Notes: generated by a model not told the origin, from the sequence alone. DNA of 64,000 nt from Telluribacter sp035998675 (GCF_035998675.1 NZ_DASYHI010000020.1:682001-746000); one strand, 5' to 3'. Shown: positions 25,565 to 34,999, counted from the first letter of the stretch. Numbers and translations are program-made.

Positions 25565-26280
25565 AACGAATAGTGTTTTTTTTGTTGGTGGCCCTGGCAG
25601 GAAGTATATCGGTAATAGCGCAGGATATGTACCAGTATACGCCTACCCGTGCTCCCCAGTATCCGGATTCGCTTAATCGGCAACCTATTTTGAAATTCGC
25701 GCCCCTCGCCCTGTTTGACCCGGACAATACCTTACAGGTGGGAATAGAAATCCCGCTGCCGGACCCCCGTTTCAGCGTTCAGCAGGAAGCAGGCTACGGC
25801 CATTCGGCCTTTAATGTGTACCCTTTCCAACGGGAGGAATACCCCAACCGGGAAACCTGGCGCTTCCGGACCCAGCTCAGGATGTACTACCGAATGAACG
25901 AGAGCGGTGCGGGGTACTTTGCGGCGGAGTACCTCTTCAAAAAAAACAGTATTCAGCAGTTAAAGTCGGTGGGTATGGATTGTGCCTCACCGGGCCAGTG
26001 TGCCTATTTCCAAACCCGAAACGTTTCGCTGGGGCGCTTTGTAAACGCCTTCCATCTCAAAGCAGGATGGCAGTACTACCTGGCTCCGCGTATGAATCTG
26101 GACGTATACTTCGGTCTGGGTATGCGTAATCTTACAGTACGTACCCTGGGTCAGGAAAATGAGCAGTTGCGTAATAATTCCAATTCCCTTTGGTTCGGGA
26201 CCGACCAGCCTGGGCGGTATGGCCCGATTGGCAGCTTCACTTTTGGCTTCCATCTGGGGTGGGTACTCGGGAAACTGTAG
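25561..26280 (+). CDS. Outer-membrane beta-barrel-like protein
   Basis: This 239-residue protein has a signal peptide ending near VIAQD. The mature part alternates hydrophobic and polar residues with many Tyr and Phe: TLQVGIEIPL, RFRTQLRMYYRM, FHLKAGWQYYLAPRMNLDVYFGLGMR. The C-terminal strand FTFGFHLGWVLGKL resembles a barrel closing strand. It looks like a DUF3575-type outer-membrane protein. It is translationally coupled to the LVIVD lipoprotein, which suggests a shared surface complex. Confidence 0.75.
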   Translation: MKRIVFFLLVALAGSISVIAQDMYQYTPTRAPQYPDSLNRQPILKFAPLALFDPDNTLQVGIEIPLPDPRFSVQQEAGYGHSAFNVYPFQREEYPNRETWRFRTQLRMYYRMNESGAGYFAAEYLFKKNSIQQLKSVGMDCASPGQCAYFQTRNVSLGRFVNAFHLKAGWQYYLAPRMNLDVYFGLGMRNLTVRTLGQENEQLRNNSNSLWFGTDQPGRYGPIGSFTFGFHLGWVLGKL

Positions 26281-26383
26281 GCAGCTGACAAGTGGGTAAA
26301 TTAGGCGGGGTTTTTTCTTATGTTTGAGAAAACAATAACTTTCCTCAAACCTAATCATTCACCTAAAACTCCTCCTTACTACT

Positions 26384-26881
26384 ATGGTTGGCAAAATTTT
26401 CCTTGGGATACTCCTCCTACTCGTGGGTATACAACTCATTCGCCCTACCCCTAACGATTCCGACGACCGTACCTACGACATCACCACCCGCTACACCGTA
26501 CCGGACGATGTGCAGCATATTCTGGCGGTAGCCTGTAACGACTGCCACTCCAACAAGACCACCTACCCCTGGTACTCCAATGTACAGCCCGTAGCCTGGT
26601 GGCTCGACGATCACATTGTGGATGGCAAGCGGCACCTCAACTTCTCCAGCTTTACCAACGCTCCCTTGGCGATACAGTACCACAAGCTGGAAGAAGTAGT
26701 AGAGGTAATGGATGAGCGCGAAATGCCCATGAAAGAGTATACCTACCTGGGCATGCACGCGGAAGCTAACCTCACGGATGACCAGCGGCAACGTCTGATC
26801 CAGTGGGCAAAGGCGCAGATGGATACGCTCAAAGCCAACTACCCCGCCGATAGCCTGGTCAGGAAGCCACGCCGTGGTTAA
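26384..26881 (+). CDS. Haem-binding domain protein (c-type haem)
   Basis: This 165-residue protein has one N-terminal membrane anchor (residues 3-19). It contains a c-type haem site CNDCH at about residues 51-55 in the context VACNDCHSNKTTYPWYS, typical of the Haem_bd family of Bacteroidota. Later segments WWLDDHIVDGKRHLNFS and EMPMKEYTYLGMH are also characteristic and may supply the distal haem ligand. It acts in the periplasm, probably in electron transfer. It is transcribed alone. Confidence 0.87.
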   Translation: MVGKIFLGILLLLVGIQLIRPTPNDSDDRTYDITTRYTVPDDVQHILAVACNDCHSNKTTYPWYSNVQPVAWWLDDHIVDGKRHLNFSSFTNAPLAIQYHKLEEVVEVMDEREMPMKEYTYLGMHAEANLTDDQRQRLIQWAKAQMDTLKANYPADSLVRKPRRG

Positions 26882-26967
26882 AACTACCACTGAAAGCTGT
26901 AAAACAAAACGACTGAACCTGGTGTAGTAGGTCGTGTGTGCTATCCTTTCCATTAATTTTCATTCCT

Positions 26968-27843
26968 ATGGCAAGATTTCTGATTATTTTAAACCTGATT
27001 CTGGCTGGTACTGCTGGTTTGTTTTCGTGGCAGCCCCAGTCTTCTGAATCCCCAACGGCCATTCCCGTATGCTATACTCCCCTACTGCCCAGCCATGACA
27101 TGAAACGGTTTGCGCTGGACCCAGCTTTTCAGGCGCTGCACCCGGCTCCCCTCCCGCTTCAATACGAAGGAAAGGGTCAAAACATTACCTTCAAGACCCC
27201 TGATGGGAAAGATGCCAATGGGTACCTGATCAAGGCCAAAAACAAGAGCGATAATTGGTTGCTGGTGTACCAGGAATGGTGGGGGCTTAACGACTACATT
27301 CGTCGGGAGTCGGACCGTTATTACGACGACCTGCGCGGAGACGTGAACGTACTGGCCCTGGACATGTACGACGGACAGGTAACAGACAATCCGCAGGAAG
27401 CCGGCAAACTGGTGTCTAGTGTAAAGGAGGAGCGACTCACCAACATCATCAAAGGCGGACTGACCTACGCCGGGCCGAATGCGCAGGTAGCCAACGTGGG
27501 CTGGTGTTTTGGAGGTGGACTTTCCCTTCGTTCGGGGCTGCTTGGAGGTAAAAACACCATTGGGGTGGTAATGTACTACGGCATGCCGGTACAGGACGTA
27601 CAGCAGCTGAAAAACCTCAATAGTGATGTACTTGGGGTGTTCGCCACCGAGGAGCGAATCTCTAAAGAAATCATCGAAACCTTTGACTCCAATATGGATA
27701 AGGCCGGCAAGCAGTTGATCTACAAGATATTTCCCGGTGTCCACGGCTTTGCCAACCCGAGTAATCCCAAGTACGATCAATTGAACGCCGAACAGGCCTA
27801 CGGAATGTCCATAGCCTACCTGAAGAATAAGTTTAATGTATAG
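26968..27843 (+). CDS. Dienelactone hydrolase family protein with signal peptide
   Basis: About 291 residues from ATG 26968, since the 26938 start is a GTG. It begins with a signal sequence (MARFLIILNLILAGTAG). The alpha/beta-hydrolase core shows YQEWWGLNDYIRRESDR, the nucleophile Cys180 in GWCFGG and a C-terminal His in GVHGFANPS. The usual catalytic Asp region reads GVFATEERIS, with Glu where Asp is common, so activity may differ. The family hydrolyses lactones and esters. A signal peptide on a DLH protein is common in this phylum. A terminator follows. Confidence 0.83.
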   Translation: MARFLIILNLILAGTAGLFSWQPQSSESPTAIPVCYTPLLPSHDMKRFALDPAFQALHPAPLPLQYEGKGQNITFKTPDGKDANGYLIKAKNKSDNWLLVYQEWWGLNDYIRRESDRYYDDLRGDVNVLALDMYDGQVTDNPQEAGKLVSSVKEERLTNIIKGGLTYAGPNAQVANVGWCFGGGLSLRSGLLGGKNTIGVVMYYGMPVQDVQQLKNLNSDVLGVFATEERISKEIIETFDSNMDKAGKQLIYKIFPGVHGFANPSNPKYDQLNAEQAYGMSIAYLKNKFNV

Positions 27844-27869
27844 TGAATGCCATTCTATAATAGGCCAAC

Positions 27870-27899
27870 GGGGTAGGCTGCAGAGACTACCCCGCTTTT
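27870..27899 (+). terminator. Terminator after the dienelactone hydrolase gene
   Basis: CGGGGTAG at 27870-27877 pairs with CTACCCCG at 27887-27894 and is followed by CTTTTTCT. It separates the hydrolase from the convergent ferritin-like gene. Confidence 0.8.
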
Positions 27900-27907
27900 T
27901 CTAAATA

Positions 27908-28219
27908 CTACTCCGCCTCCTCCGCTTTTTCGCCCAGCTCCACGATATCTCCTTCCTTGAAAAGAATCATCTTCATCATTTGCCGACACTTCGACTTTTT
28001 CCGCAACAGAAATTCCAGGTCCATCGCAAAATGCTTAAATTCTTCCTTCTGAGCATTCTGCATGATGCGCTTGGCCTGATCGTCTTTTTCCACCGAAATC
28101 CGTTGCTCATACCAGTCAATGGCCTCCGCCTCCTCAATGACCGAACTGATCATTCGGGCAAAGGTTCTTGTTTCTTCGGATAGCTCCTGGGGAGGTTCGT
28201 GGTACTGATCAAATCCCAT
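27908..28219 (-). CDS. Encapsulin-type ferritin-like protein (EncFtn family)
   Basis: This 103-residue, all-helical protein closely follows the encapsulated ferritin pattern: YHEPPQELSEETR at the start, SSVIEEAEAIDWYEQR at 25-40, KEEFKHFAMDLEFLLR at 58-73 and an ILFKEGDI end. Glu30, Glu60 and His63 match the ferroxidase residues Glu32, Glu62 and His65 of the Rhodospirillum rubrum protein with a constant offset. These proteins oxidise ferrous iron, usually inside an encapsulin shell. No shell gene lies nearby, and the C-terminus (ELGEKAEEAE) has no visible cargo peptide. Confidence 0.85.
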   Translation of the reverse strand: MGFDQYHEPPQELSEETRTFARMISSVIEEAEAIDWYEQRISVEKDDQAKRIMQNAQKEEFKHFAMDLEFLLRKKSKCRQMMKMILFKEGDIVELGEKAEEAE

Positions 28220-28438
28220 AGTATAGCTGTTTTAGCAGAGAATAATTAAAAGCAAACGGATAAACCAATAAATGGTTTTTCCAGAAAGGTGTATATTGAC
28301 TGATGCAGAACTCGTACCATTTAAGAGCGTAACCGCTTCGGTGAGGTGTGATGGAAGATAAAATTCTGTTCTTTGATTAGTATTGTTCGGAAGTAATTAT
28401 CATAATTTGGTAAATTGAGTACCTAAACCCGATAGACT

Positions 28439-29977
28439 ATGAAACCAGAGCAACTACCCAATTCCAAACAACCCTTCAATAGCCTGGACATGGAGCTGGA
28501 CCTGTTCCGAAAAGTAGGATATGAAGTAATTGATGCCATTGCGGAGTACTACGGTACCTTGCGTGAACGGAGGATTATTTCGGAAAGTAATTCTTCAGAA
28601 ATCGAACAGGTATTCCAGGAACAGCTTCCCTGGACGGGTCAGGAGCCAGAGGCGATAATAGCTGAGTGGAAAGAACGGGTTCTGCCGCATGCCACGCACC
28701 TGGGGTCGCCCCGGTACTTTGGTTTTGTGAATGGCTCGGGTACCATGATGTCCGTCTTTGCGGATGCACTGGCTACCTCTGTCAACATGAACGCCGGAGG
28801 GTGGAAAGCCGGACCGGCCGCCACCGAAATAGAGCGCCGGGCTATTGCCTGGGTTGCCGAACTAATCGGCTACCCCATCGACTGCGGAGGCTTGTTTGTG
28901 GGAGGTGGTACCATCGCTAACTTTTCGGCGCTGCTCACCGCCCTGCGCAACACCGCCTCTTATGATACCACCGCCGAAGGCCTTCAGTCTGAACAGAGAA
29001 AGGGCCTGCATACGCTCTATATGTCCGATCACGAAGGTCATATATCCATCGTAAAGGCCGCCGACATGGCTAATCTGGGCAGGAACGCCATCCGGCGGGT
29101 ACCCAGCCACGAAGACCTGACCATGAATACTATAGCTTTGGAGAAGATGATCGAGGAGGACCTACGGTCTGGCCATGTTCCCTTTTGTGTGGTGGCGCAG
29201 GTAGGCTCCATCAACGTAGGCGTAGTAGACCCACTGGAAGATATCGCCAGGATATGTAAAGCAAGAAATATCTGGTTTCATGCTGATGGCGCCTGCGGCG
29301 CCGTGGGCGCTATGCTTCCCGAAAAAAAGCATCTGTACCAGGGTCTGGAAAAAGCAGATTCGGTTACACTCGATCCACACAAGTGGCTTTACATTCCGTA
29401 CGAATGCGGATGCTTGCTGGTTAAATATCCGGAAAAGCTCCGAAGAACCTTTTCCATCGCGGCGCCTTACCTGCAGGGTACCCTGCCCACCGATTACAAT
29501 GGCCTTGACTACTTTGAGTTCGGACCACACATGTCCCGGAGTTTCAATGCCCTGAAGGTATGGATGTCCATCAAGCACTACGGCCGGGAAGGGTACCAGA
29601 AACTACTCAGACAAAACATCCTGTGCGCCCAGCACCTGCACAGGCTGGTTAGTGCCTCCCCGGACTTTGTACCCATGCACCAGCCGGAGCTGTTTATCTA
29701 CACATTCCGCTGGGTACCGGCCGAGGTACAGCAGCAGGCGGCAACCCTACAACTGAATACTTACCTGGATAAGATGAATCAGAAAATAACTGACGAGATC
29801 ATGTCTACCGGCTTCGCCTTTATTATGACATCCAGAATATGGGGGCAGGTAGTGATTCGTCTCTCCATCTGTTCGCACCGCACTACGCTTGAAGATATAG
29901 ACATGGTCTTTGAAAGGCTACAGCAGATTGGCCGTAGGCTTTATCAGGAGGAGAAGTTTCCTGCACCAGCCCATTAA
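28439..29977 (+). CDS. PLP-dependent group II amino-acid decarboxylase
   Basis: This 512-residue cytoplasmic enzyme is of the aromatic-L-amino-acid/glutamate decarboxylase fold. The PLP lysine is Lys315 in DPHKWLYIP. Other blocks are HLGSPRYFGFVNGSG, GLFVGGGTIANFSALLTALR, the HADGACG cofactor site and MSRSFNALKVWM. It would convert an amino acid, perhaps aromatic, to its amine and carbon dioxide. The precise substrate cannot be read from sequence. Its length is normal. It is convergent with the exonuclease gene and transcribed alone. Confidence 0.88.
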   Translation: MKPEQLPNSKQPFNSLDMELDLFRKVGYEVIDAIAEYYGTLRERRIISESNSSEIEQVFQEQLPWTGQEPEAIIAEWKERVLPHATHLGSPRYFGFVNGSGTMMSVFADALATSVNMNAGGWKAGPAATEIERRAIAWVAELIGYPIDCGGLFVGGGTIANFSALLTALRNTASYDTTAEGLQSEQRKGLHTLYMSDHEGHISIVKAADMANLGRNAIRRVPSHEDLTMNTIALEKMIEEDLRSGHVPFCVVAQVGSINVGVVDPLEDIARICKARNIWFHADGACGAVGAMLPEKKHLYQGLEKADSVTLDPHKWLYIPYECGCLLVKYPEKLRRTFSIAAPYLQGTLPTDYNGLDYFEFGPHMSRSFNALKVWMSIKHYGREGYQKLLRQNILCAQHLHRLVSASPDFVPMHQPELFIYTFRWVPAEVQQQAATLQLNTYLDKMNQKITDEIMSTGFAFIMTSRIWGQVVIRLSICSHRTTLEDIDMVFERLQQIGRRLYQEEKFPAPAH

Positions 29978-30013
29978 AAATTCCCGACCCACGATTTCGT
30001 CTGGGCTTATCCG

Positions 30014-30790
30014 CTACGCCTCACTCACCTCAATCCATACCGGCGCGTGATCGCTGGTTTTCTCCCAGCCCCGTACCTCCCGGTCTACCCCGGCGGACAG
30101 GAGACGGCCTTCGAGATGCGGACTAAGCAGGAAATGGTCAATCCGCAGGCCGGTGTTGCGGCTGAACGAGTACCTGAAGTAGTCCCAGAAGGTATAGATC
30201 CGCTCGTTGGGGTGGAGTTTCCGGATAGCGTCAATCCAGCCCTGGCTCAGCAGGGAGTCAAAGGCCGAGCGGGTTTCGGGCCGGAACAGGGCGTCATCCA
30301 GCCAGCGCTCCGGCCGGTATACATCCAGGTCGGTGGGAATAACGTTAAAGTCTCCGGTCAGAAGAACAGGTTTATCCAGAGTAAGTAAAGTCGCTGCGTA
30401 CCTGTTCAGGCGTTCCATCCACCGGAGCTTGTAGTCGAATTTTGGTCCGGGGGCCGGATTACCATTTGGAAGGTACAGGCATCCAATGAGAATTCCGTTC
30501 AACTCGGCCTCAATATAGCGACTCTGCTCATCTTCCGGCTCTCCCGGAAGGCCGCGCTTCACGGCCCGGATATCATGACCGCGGGACAAAATGGCGACTC
30601 CGTTCCAGCTCTTTTGTCCGTGCCATACCGCCCTATACCCCACCTCCGCAATCGCCTCCTCCGGAAACTTTTCGTCCGGTGCTTTCAGCTCCTGCAGACA
30701 AACTACATCGGGTGTGGTAGCCTGCAGCCAACTGAGCAGGACCGGTAGCCGGGCATTGATTCCATTCACATTAAAGGTGACAATTTTCAT
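30014..30790 (-). CDS. xthA: Exodeoxyribonuclease III
   Basis: This 258-residue enzyme has an endonuclease/exonuclease/phosphatase fold. It opens MKIVTFNVNGINARLPVLLSW in parts and carries LQELKAPDEKFP (metal-binding Glu), LPNGNPAP, LLTGDFNVIPTDLDVYRP and RIDHFLLSP, ending with SDHAPVWIE, the catalytic Asp-His pair. ExoIII cleaves abasic sites and degrades DNA from 3' ends in base-excision repair. Length and motifs are complete. It stands alone on the minus strand. Confidence 0.93.
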   Translation of the reverse strand: MKIVTFNVNGINARLPVLLSWLQATTPDVVCLQELKAPDEKFPEEAIAEVGYRAVWHGQKSWNGVAILSRGHDIRAVKRGLPGEPEDEQSRYIEAELNGILIGCLYLPNGNPAPGPKFDYKLRWMERLNRYAATLLTLDKPVLLTGDFNVIPTDLDVYRPERWLDDALFRPETRSAFDSLLSQGWIDAIRKLHPNERIYTFWDYFRYSFSRNTGLRIDHFLLSPHLEGRLLSAGVDREVRGWEKTSDHAPVWIEVSEA

Positions 30791-30973
30791 AGTATAGTAC
30801 CACCGCCTGGGTGGTAGTTGCAGTCTTTGGATTGAATAAGTACTAGGTCCTGATTAACATTCCTATCTATTTATCTATTTTTATGTCATTAAAGTTTACT
30901 TCATTAAAGGCACCAGGGTACTATTAGCAAGAGGTGCCCTGGCCAACAGACTTGTTCACTAAAATCTTACCCA

Positions 30974-33133
30974 ATGAAAAAAGTAATTATTACTTGGTTC
31001 CTAAGCTTATCCTTCATTTTTAATGCTGTAGCCGACGAAGGCATGTGGCTCCCCTTACTGCTGGGCCAGCAGGTGTATAACGACATGGTAAAGAAAGGGC
31101 TTAAACTTTCAAAAGAACAGTTATACAGTGTCAACAAAGCCTCCATCAAAGACGCCATCATTATTTTTGGAAATGGCTGTACTGGCGAAATTGTAAGCTC
31201 CAAAGGGTTGATTTTTACCAACCACCACTGTGGTTATGGCGCTATTGCCAATGCCAGTTCGGTGGAGCACAACTACCTGCGGGACGGCTTTTATGCCAAG
31301 AGCACCAGCGAAGAAATCCCCACCAACCTGACGGTGCAGTTTCTGGTAAGGATTGATGACGTGACTAAAGAGGTGAATGATTCGCTGATGGGCCTGTCTG
31401 GTGCGGCAAGAGCCAGCAAGCAGGCCGCGGTGATGAGTCATATCAACAGCCGGATGAGCGATCTATCCAAAAACCTGGAAACCCGGATCAGTCCGCTCTT
31501 CAAGGGCAATCAGTTCCTGGCGTTTGTGTACCAGCGCTACAACGACGTGCGGCTGGTAGGTACCCCGCCGGAGAGTGTAGGTAAGTTCGGGGGCGATACC
31601 GACAACTGGGAGTGGCCCCGCCACACCGGCGACTTTTCGGTATTCAGGGTGTACGCTACACCTGATGGCAAACCGGCTCCGTACACCACGACCAACGTAC
31701 CGCTCAAGCCTAAGTACCATCTGCCCATTTCGCTGAAAGGCGTGAAGGAAAATGACTTTGCCATGATTTTTGGCTATCCGGGCGGTACCAACCGGTACGA
31801 GTCTTCGTACGGGGTGCAGCTGGCTACCGAAACCAACAACCCAACGCTGGTAAAGCTGCGGGATATGCGCCTCAAGTATATGTTTGAGGAAATGAAAAAT
31901 GACCCGGCCATCAAACTGCAACTGGCGTCTGACTATGCCTCCATTGCCAACTACTGGAAGTTTTTCAAGGGGGAAACCGAGCAATTGCTGAAATACGACG
32001 TGTACGGACAGAAGAAAAAGGATGAGGAAGCTTTCATAAAATGGGCACAGTCCAAACCTGAGTACAAAGACCTTTTTACGGATCTCGAACAAACCTACGC
32101 GGCCTGGCGCCCTTTTAGTATGCATCGGGTTTATATTAACGAAGGTATACTGGGTTCGCCGCTGTTGGCCTTTGCCACCTCCCTGCAGCAACTGGAAAAT
32201 TCCCTGGTCAATCCCAATGCTTCGGCGGAAGACATTAAAAAAGCAGTGGAAGCCGCGGGTACGGCCCGGCAAAATTTCGTGAAAAGCCACAACCGGCCTT
32301 CGGACAAGAACATCGTGGCCTCGGTACTGCAGTTGTACTACAACGATGTACCCAAGGACCAGCAGCCAGCGGGTTTGTATGAAGCCATTCGCAACGAGTA
32401 CGGTGCTCTGGATAAAGCCTCGACCTACGAAAGATACGTTGACCAGCTATTCACCAGCACCATGATCCTGAGGGATGCGAAATGGAACGGTTTTGCCAGA
32501 AATCCGGATGCGAAAACACTGCAGCAGGACCTGGCCTTTAGCCTGGCAAACGCTTTTGTTAAAAACTACCAGAGCAAGTACCTGCCACTTTACCAGCAGT
32601 TTACCTCCCGCAACAACGAGTGGGGACGCCTATACCTGAAAGGGGTGAAGGAATTGAATCCGACGAAAGTAATGTACCCGGATGCTACCTTTACCATGCG
32701 GGTTTCGTACGGACAGGTAGATGACTACCAGCCCCGCGACGCGGTATCGTACCAGAATGTTACCACCATGAAAGGCGTACTGCAGAAGTACAAACCGGGC
32801 GATTATGAATTTGACCTGCCGGAGCAGTTGGTTAAGCTGGCCCGAGCTAAGGAATACGGCCCCTACAAAGACCCGCGTACCGGCGACCTGGTCGTAAACT
32901 TTATTACCAGCAATGATATTACCGGGGGTAATTCCGGCTCGCCGGTCATCAATGGCAATGGGGAGTTAATTGGCCTGGCCTTCGATGGTAACTACGAAGC
33001 CCTGAGTCATAAGATCGCTTTTGATAAGGACCTGAACCGCACCATCAATGTAGACATCCGTTATGTACTATGGCTCATTGACAACCTAGGCGGCGCTGAC
33101 CACATTATCAAGGAACTGACCATTCGAAAATAA
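30974..33133 (+). CDS. S46 family dipeptidyl-peptidase, DPP7 type
   Basis: This 719-residue exported serine peptidase starts with a signal peptide (about residues 1-20) and DEGMWLPLLL. The catalytic set is visible: His in TNHHCGYGA (about 85), Asp in FGGDTDNWEWPRHTGDF, and Ser654 in TGGNSGSPV. The residue after the AFD motif is Gly672, matching the DPP7 signature (DPP11 has Arg there). The enzyme should therefore release dipeptides with hydrophobic second residues rather than acidic ones. It works in the periplasm in peptide nutrition. A terminator follows at 33152. Confidence 0.92.
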   Translation: MKKVIITWFLSLSFIFNAVADEGMWLPLLLGQQVYNDMVKKGLKLSKEQLYSVNKASIKDAIIIFGNGCTGEIVSSKGLIFTNHHCGYGAIANASSVEHNYLRDGFYAKSTSEEIPTNLTVQFLVRIDDVTKEVNDSLMGLSGAARASKQAAVMSHINSRMSDLSKNLETRISPLFKGNQFLAFVYQRYNDVRLVGTPPESVGKFGGDTDNWEWPRHTGDFSVFRVYATPDGKPAPYTTTNVPLKPKYHLPISLKGVKENDFAMIFGYPGGTNRYESSYGVQLATETNNPTLVKLRDMRLKYMFEEMKNDPAIKLQLASDYASIANYWKFFKGETEQLLKYDVYGQKKKDEEAFIKWAQSKPEYKDLFTDLEQTYAAWRPFSMHRVYINEGILGSPLLAFATSLQQLENSLVNPNASAEDIKKAVEAAGTARQNFVKSHNRPSDKNIVASVLQLYYNDVPKDQQPAGLYEAIRNEYGALDKASTYERYVDQLFTSTMILRDAKWNGFARNPDAKTLQQDLAFSLANAFVKNYQSKYLPLYQQFTSRNNEWGRLYLKGVKELNPTKVMYPDATFTMRVSYGQVDDYQPRDAVSYQNVTTMKGVLQKYKPGDYEFDLPEQLVKLARAKEYGPYKDPRTGDLVVNFITSNDITGGNSGSPVINGNGELIGLAFDGNYEALSHKIAFDKDLNRTINVDIRYVLWLIDNLGGADHIIKELTIRK

Positions 33134-33151
33134 ATAAACTTCCTGTTCCCC

Positions 33152-33181
33152 AGAAAAGCCCCGCCGGTGCGGGGCTTTTCT
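33152..33181 (+). terminator. Strong hairpin terminator after the DPP7 gene
   Basis: AGAAAAGCCCCGC pairs perfectly with GCGGGGCTTTTCT around a four-base CGGT loop. The T-rich right side makes it an intrinsic terminator, just before the next lipoprotein gene at 33203. Confidence 0.88.
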
Positions 33182-33202
33182 GTAAGTCCAATTCAAAAAA
33201 GC

Positions 33203-33631
33203 ATGAAACTACTTTGCTTCCTGCTCGCACTGGCACTGCTGGCCTGTACTCAAAATAACGACAATACAACCGCTACTGAGGATTCAGCCCTGGTACAGCA
33301 AGACCCTCCTCCGGAAAAGGTACCTCCGGCCGACTCCTCCAACGAAAGGTTCAAGGAAGTGACGGTCCGGGCACTGGGAAACAATACTTACCGGGTTCAG
33401 GGCAAAGCCCGGGTTTTCGAAGCGGCTTTCAGCTGGGTAGTGGAGGATGGGCACCACGAACTAAAAACGGGTCACGAAATGACCGATGCCGGTGCGCCCG
33501 CCTGGGGTACTTTTGATTTTACGGTAGAGGTGCAGAAACAACAACCTAACTCCACCCTTATGCTGATTCTTTTTGAGGCCAGCGCCAAAGACGGGAGTAG
33601 GCAGTACGAGCTGCCGGTTAAGCTGGATTAG
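33203..33631 (+). CDS. Gmad2 immunoglobulin-like lipoprotein
   Basis: About 142 residues from ATG 33203; the longer frame would start at a GTG inside the terminator. MKLLCFLLALALLACT is a lipoprotein signal with the Cys near residue 15. A Thr/Pro-rich linker leads to one domain of about 90 residues with TYRVQGKARVFEAAFSWVVED and a terminal LFEASAKDGSRQYELPVKL. This is the Gmad2 (immunoglobulin-like) pattern also found in spore-germination and secreted proteins. It is probably a surface or periplasmic binding domain. Confidence 0.78.
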   Translation: MKLLCFLLALALLACTQNNDNTTATEDSALVQQDPPPEKVPPADSSNERFKEVTVRALGNNTYRVQGKARVFEAAFSWVVEDGHHELKTGHEMTDAGAPAWGTFDFTVEVQKQQPNSTLMLILFEASAKDGSRQYELPVKLD

Positions 33632-33789
33632 TCTGGTATATGGGGCTATTCCTGCCGGGTTGGCGCTTCTGGCGCGTACCCAAATCCATCATTCCAAATA
33701 CCCGACGGCGTCCCTAAATCTTTTCTATATTTCATAGTTGTACACTTTTAAGAACAGCCTGTATAAACACTCACCAATTCGAGAATCCC

Positions 33790-34254
33790 ATGACAACACA
33801 ACTAATTCCTTTGGACCCTATTTATATCGTAGGTATTTCCGTGAGGACAATAAATCAGAACGGGCAATCAGGGGCAGACATTAGCAGTTTATGGCTGCGG
33901 TTCTTTTCAGAAGATATCGCTAGTAAAGTTCCAAGCAGAACAAGCGACGACCTTTACTGCGTCTACACAGATTACGAAAGTGACCATACAGGTGCCTACA
34001 CAACCCTTCTTGGCTATAGAGTTGAAAGCGAAAAGGTAGTCCCGGAGGGTTTAATACTGATTACTATCCCAGCAGGAATTTACAATCGTTACACCTCGGA
34101 GGGCAAACTTCCTTATTGTGTTCTTGCTACCTGGGAATACATCTGGCGGACTACAACGGAGAGGAGTTACATGGCTGACTTTGACATGTATGGGCCGGAG
34201 GCTCAGGACCAGAACAACGCCCAGGTGCAAACTTTTGTTTCTGTGGCTAAATAG
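33790..34254 (+). CDS. GyrI-like/AraC effector-binding domain protein
   Basis: This 154-residue stand-alone effector-binding domain contains DPIYIVGISVRTINQNGQSG, LWLRFFSEDIASKVP, DLYCVYTDYESDHTGAYTTLLG and a C-terminal MADFDMYGP. The order matches the GyrI-like fold also found at the C-terminus of AraC regulators, and the integron-associated effector-binding proteins. Such domains bind hydrophobic cations or drugs. There is no DNA-binding part. It is possibly regulatory or protective and is transcribed alone. Confidence 0.8.
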   Translation: MTTQLIPLDPIYIVGISVRTINQNGQSGADISSLWLRFFSEDIASKVPSRTSDDLYCVYTDYESDHTGAYTTLLGYRVESEKVVPEGLILITIPAGIYNRYTSEGKLPYCVLATWEYIWRTTTERSYMADFDMYGPEAQDQNNAQVQTFVSVAK

Positions 34255-34385
34255 CCTTCTATACAATAACAACCGCTAGGTGCGATACGGCTAAACGTTC
34301 TTACTGAAAACGGACGACATCGTACCAAGGCAACAAACAGACCGTCGGAAACAGGTAGAAACCTAACCTTTTTTTGTTCCTTTGC

Positions 34386-34408
34386 AAAAGTACTAACCAG
34401 TATCTTTT
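34386..34408 (+). promoter_or_regulatory. Probable TetR operator O1 upstream of the tetR-like gene
   Basis: AAAAGTACTAACCAGTATCTTTT abuts the start codon of the TetR gene at 34409, with TAC/GTA half-sites in an imperfect palindrome. It matches the reverse complement of the second site at 35010-35035 (shared core TACTAAYCRGTAT). Binding here would give autorepression. A TTCCTTTG promoter-like stretch lies just upstream. Confidence 0.68.
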
Positions 34409-34999
34409 ATGAAAAAGGCAGAGGCAACCCGGCTAATGATCCTGGAAAAAGCGTTTGAGCTCATCTACGTTAATGGTTATCAGACCACGAGCATTGACCA
34501 CATTATTGCTACCACGCAGGTAACAAAAGGGGCGTTTTACTATCATTTCAAAACAAAAGATGAAATGGGACTCGCCATTATCAATGACATTTTGAAACCA
34601 ACCCTTACCAGTAGCTTTATTGAACCTCTACAAAAAGAACTGGATCCATTAGATGCAATTTACAACCTGATGCATCATCTTCTCTTGGAAAATGAGTTAC
34701 TGAAAGTAGAATACGGCTGCCCAGTCGCCAATTTTACGCAGGAAATGACACCCTGGAATGTTGAATTCAGCAAAGTATTGGACGAACTTACCCAGCAGTG
34801 GACAAAAACAATGGTCGCTACCATTGAAAATGGTCAGGAAAATGGATTCATACGCAAAGACGTAAACGCAGAACAGGTAACGATGTTTATCATGTCGGGT
34901 TATTGGGGTATACGAAATTTCGGAAAATTGGAGAACAGCAAAATAGTTTATATACCTTTTTTAAAGGAGCTTAAAAGCTACCTGAACAGTTTGAAATAA
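34409..34999 (+). CDS. TetR-family transcriptional regulator
   Basis: This 196-residue regulator has a TetR N-terminal helix-turn-helix: ILEKAFELIYVNGYQTTSIDHIIATTQVTKGAFYYHFKTKDEM in parts across residues 11-53. The ligand-binding C-terminal domain has YGCPVANFTQEM near 108-119 and a final FGKLENSKIVYIPFLKELKSYL, as in AcuR/YcdC-like TetR_C groups. It probably represses itself and the downstream membrane-protein gene through the two similar operators at 34386 and 35010. The ligand is unknown. Confidence 0.9.
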   Translation: MKKAEATRLMILEKAFELIYVNGYQTTSIDHIIATTQVTKGAFYYHFKTKDEMGLAIINDILKPTLTSSFIEPLQKELDPLDAIYNLMHHLLLENELLKVEYGCPVANFTQEMTPWNVEFSKVLDELTQQWTKTMVATIENGQENGFIRKDVNAEQVTMFIMSGYWGIRNFGKLENSKIVYIPFLKELKSYLNSLK

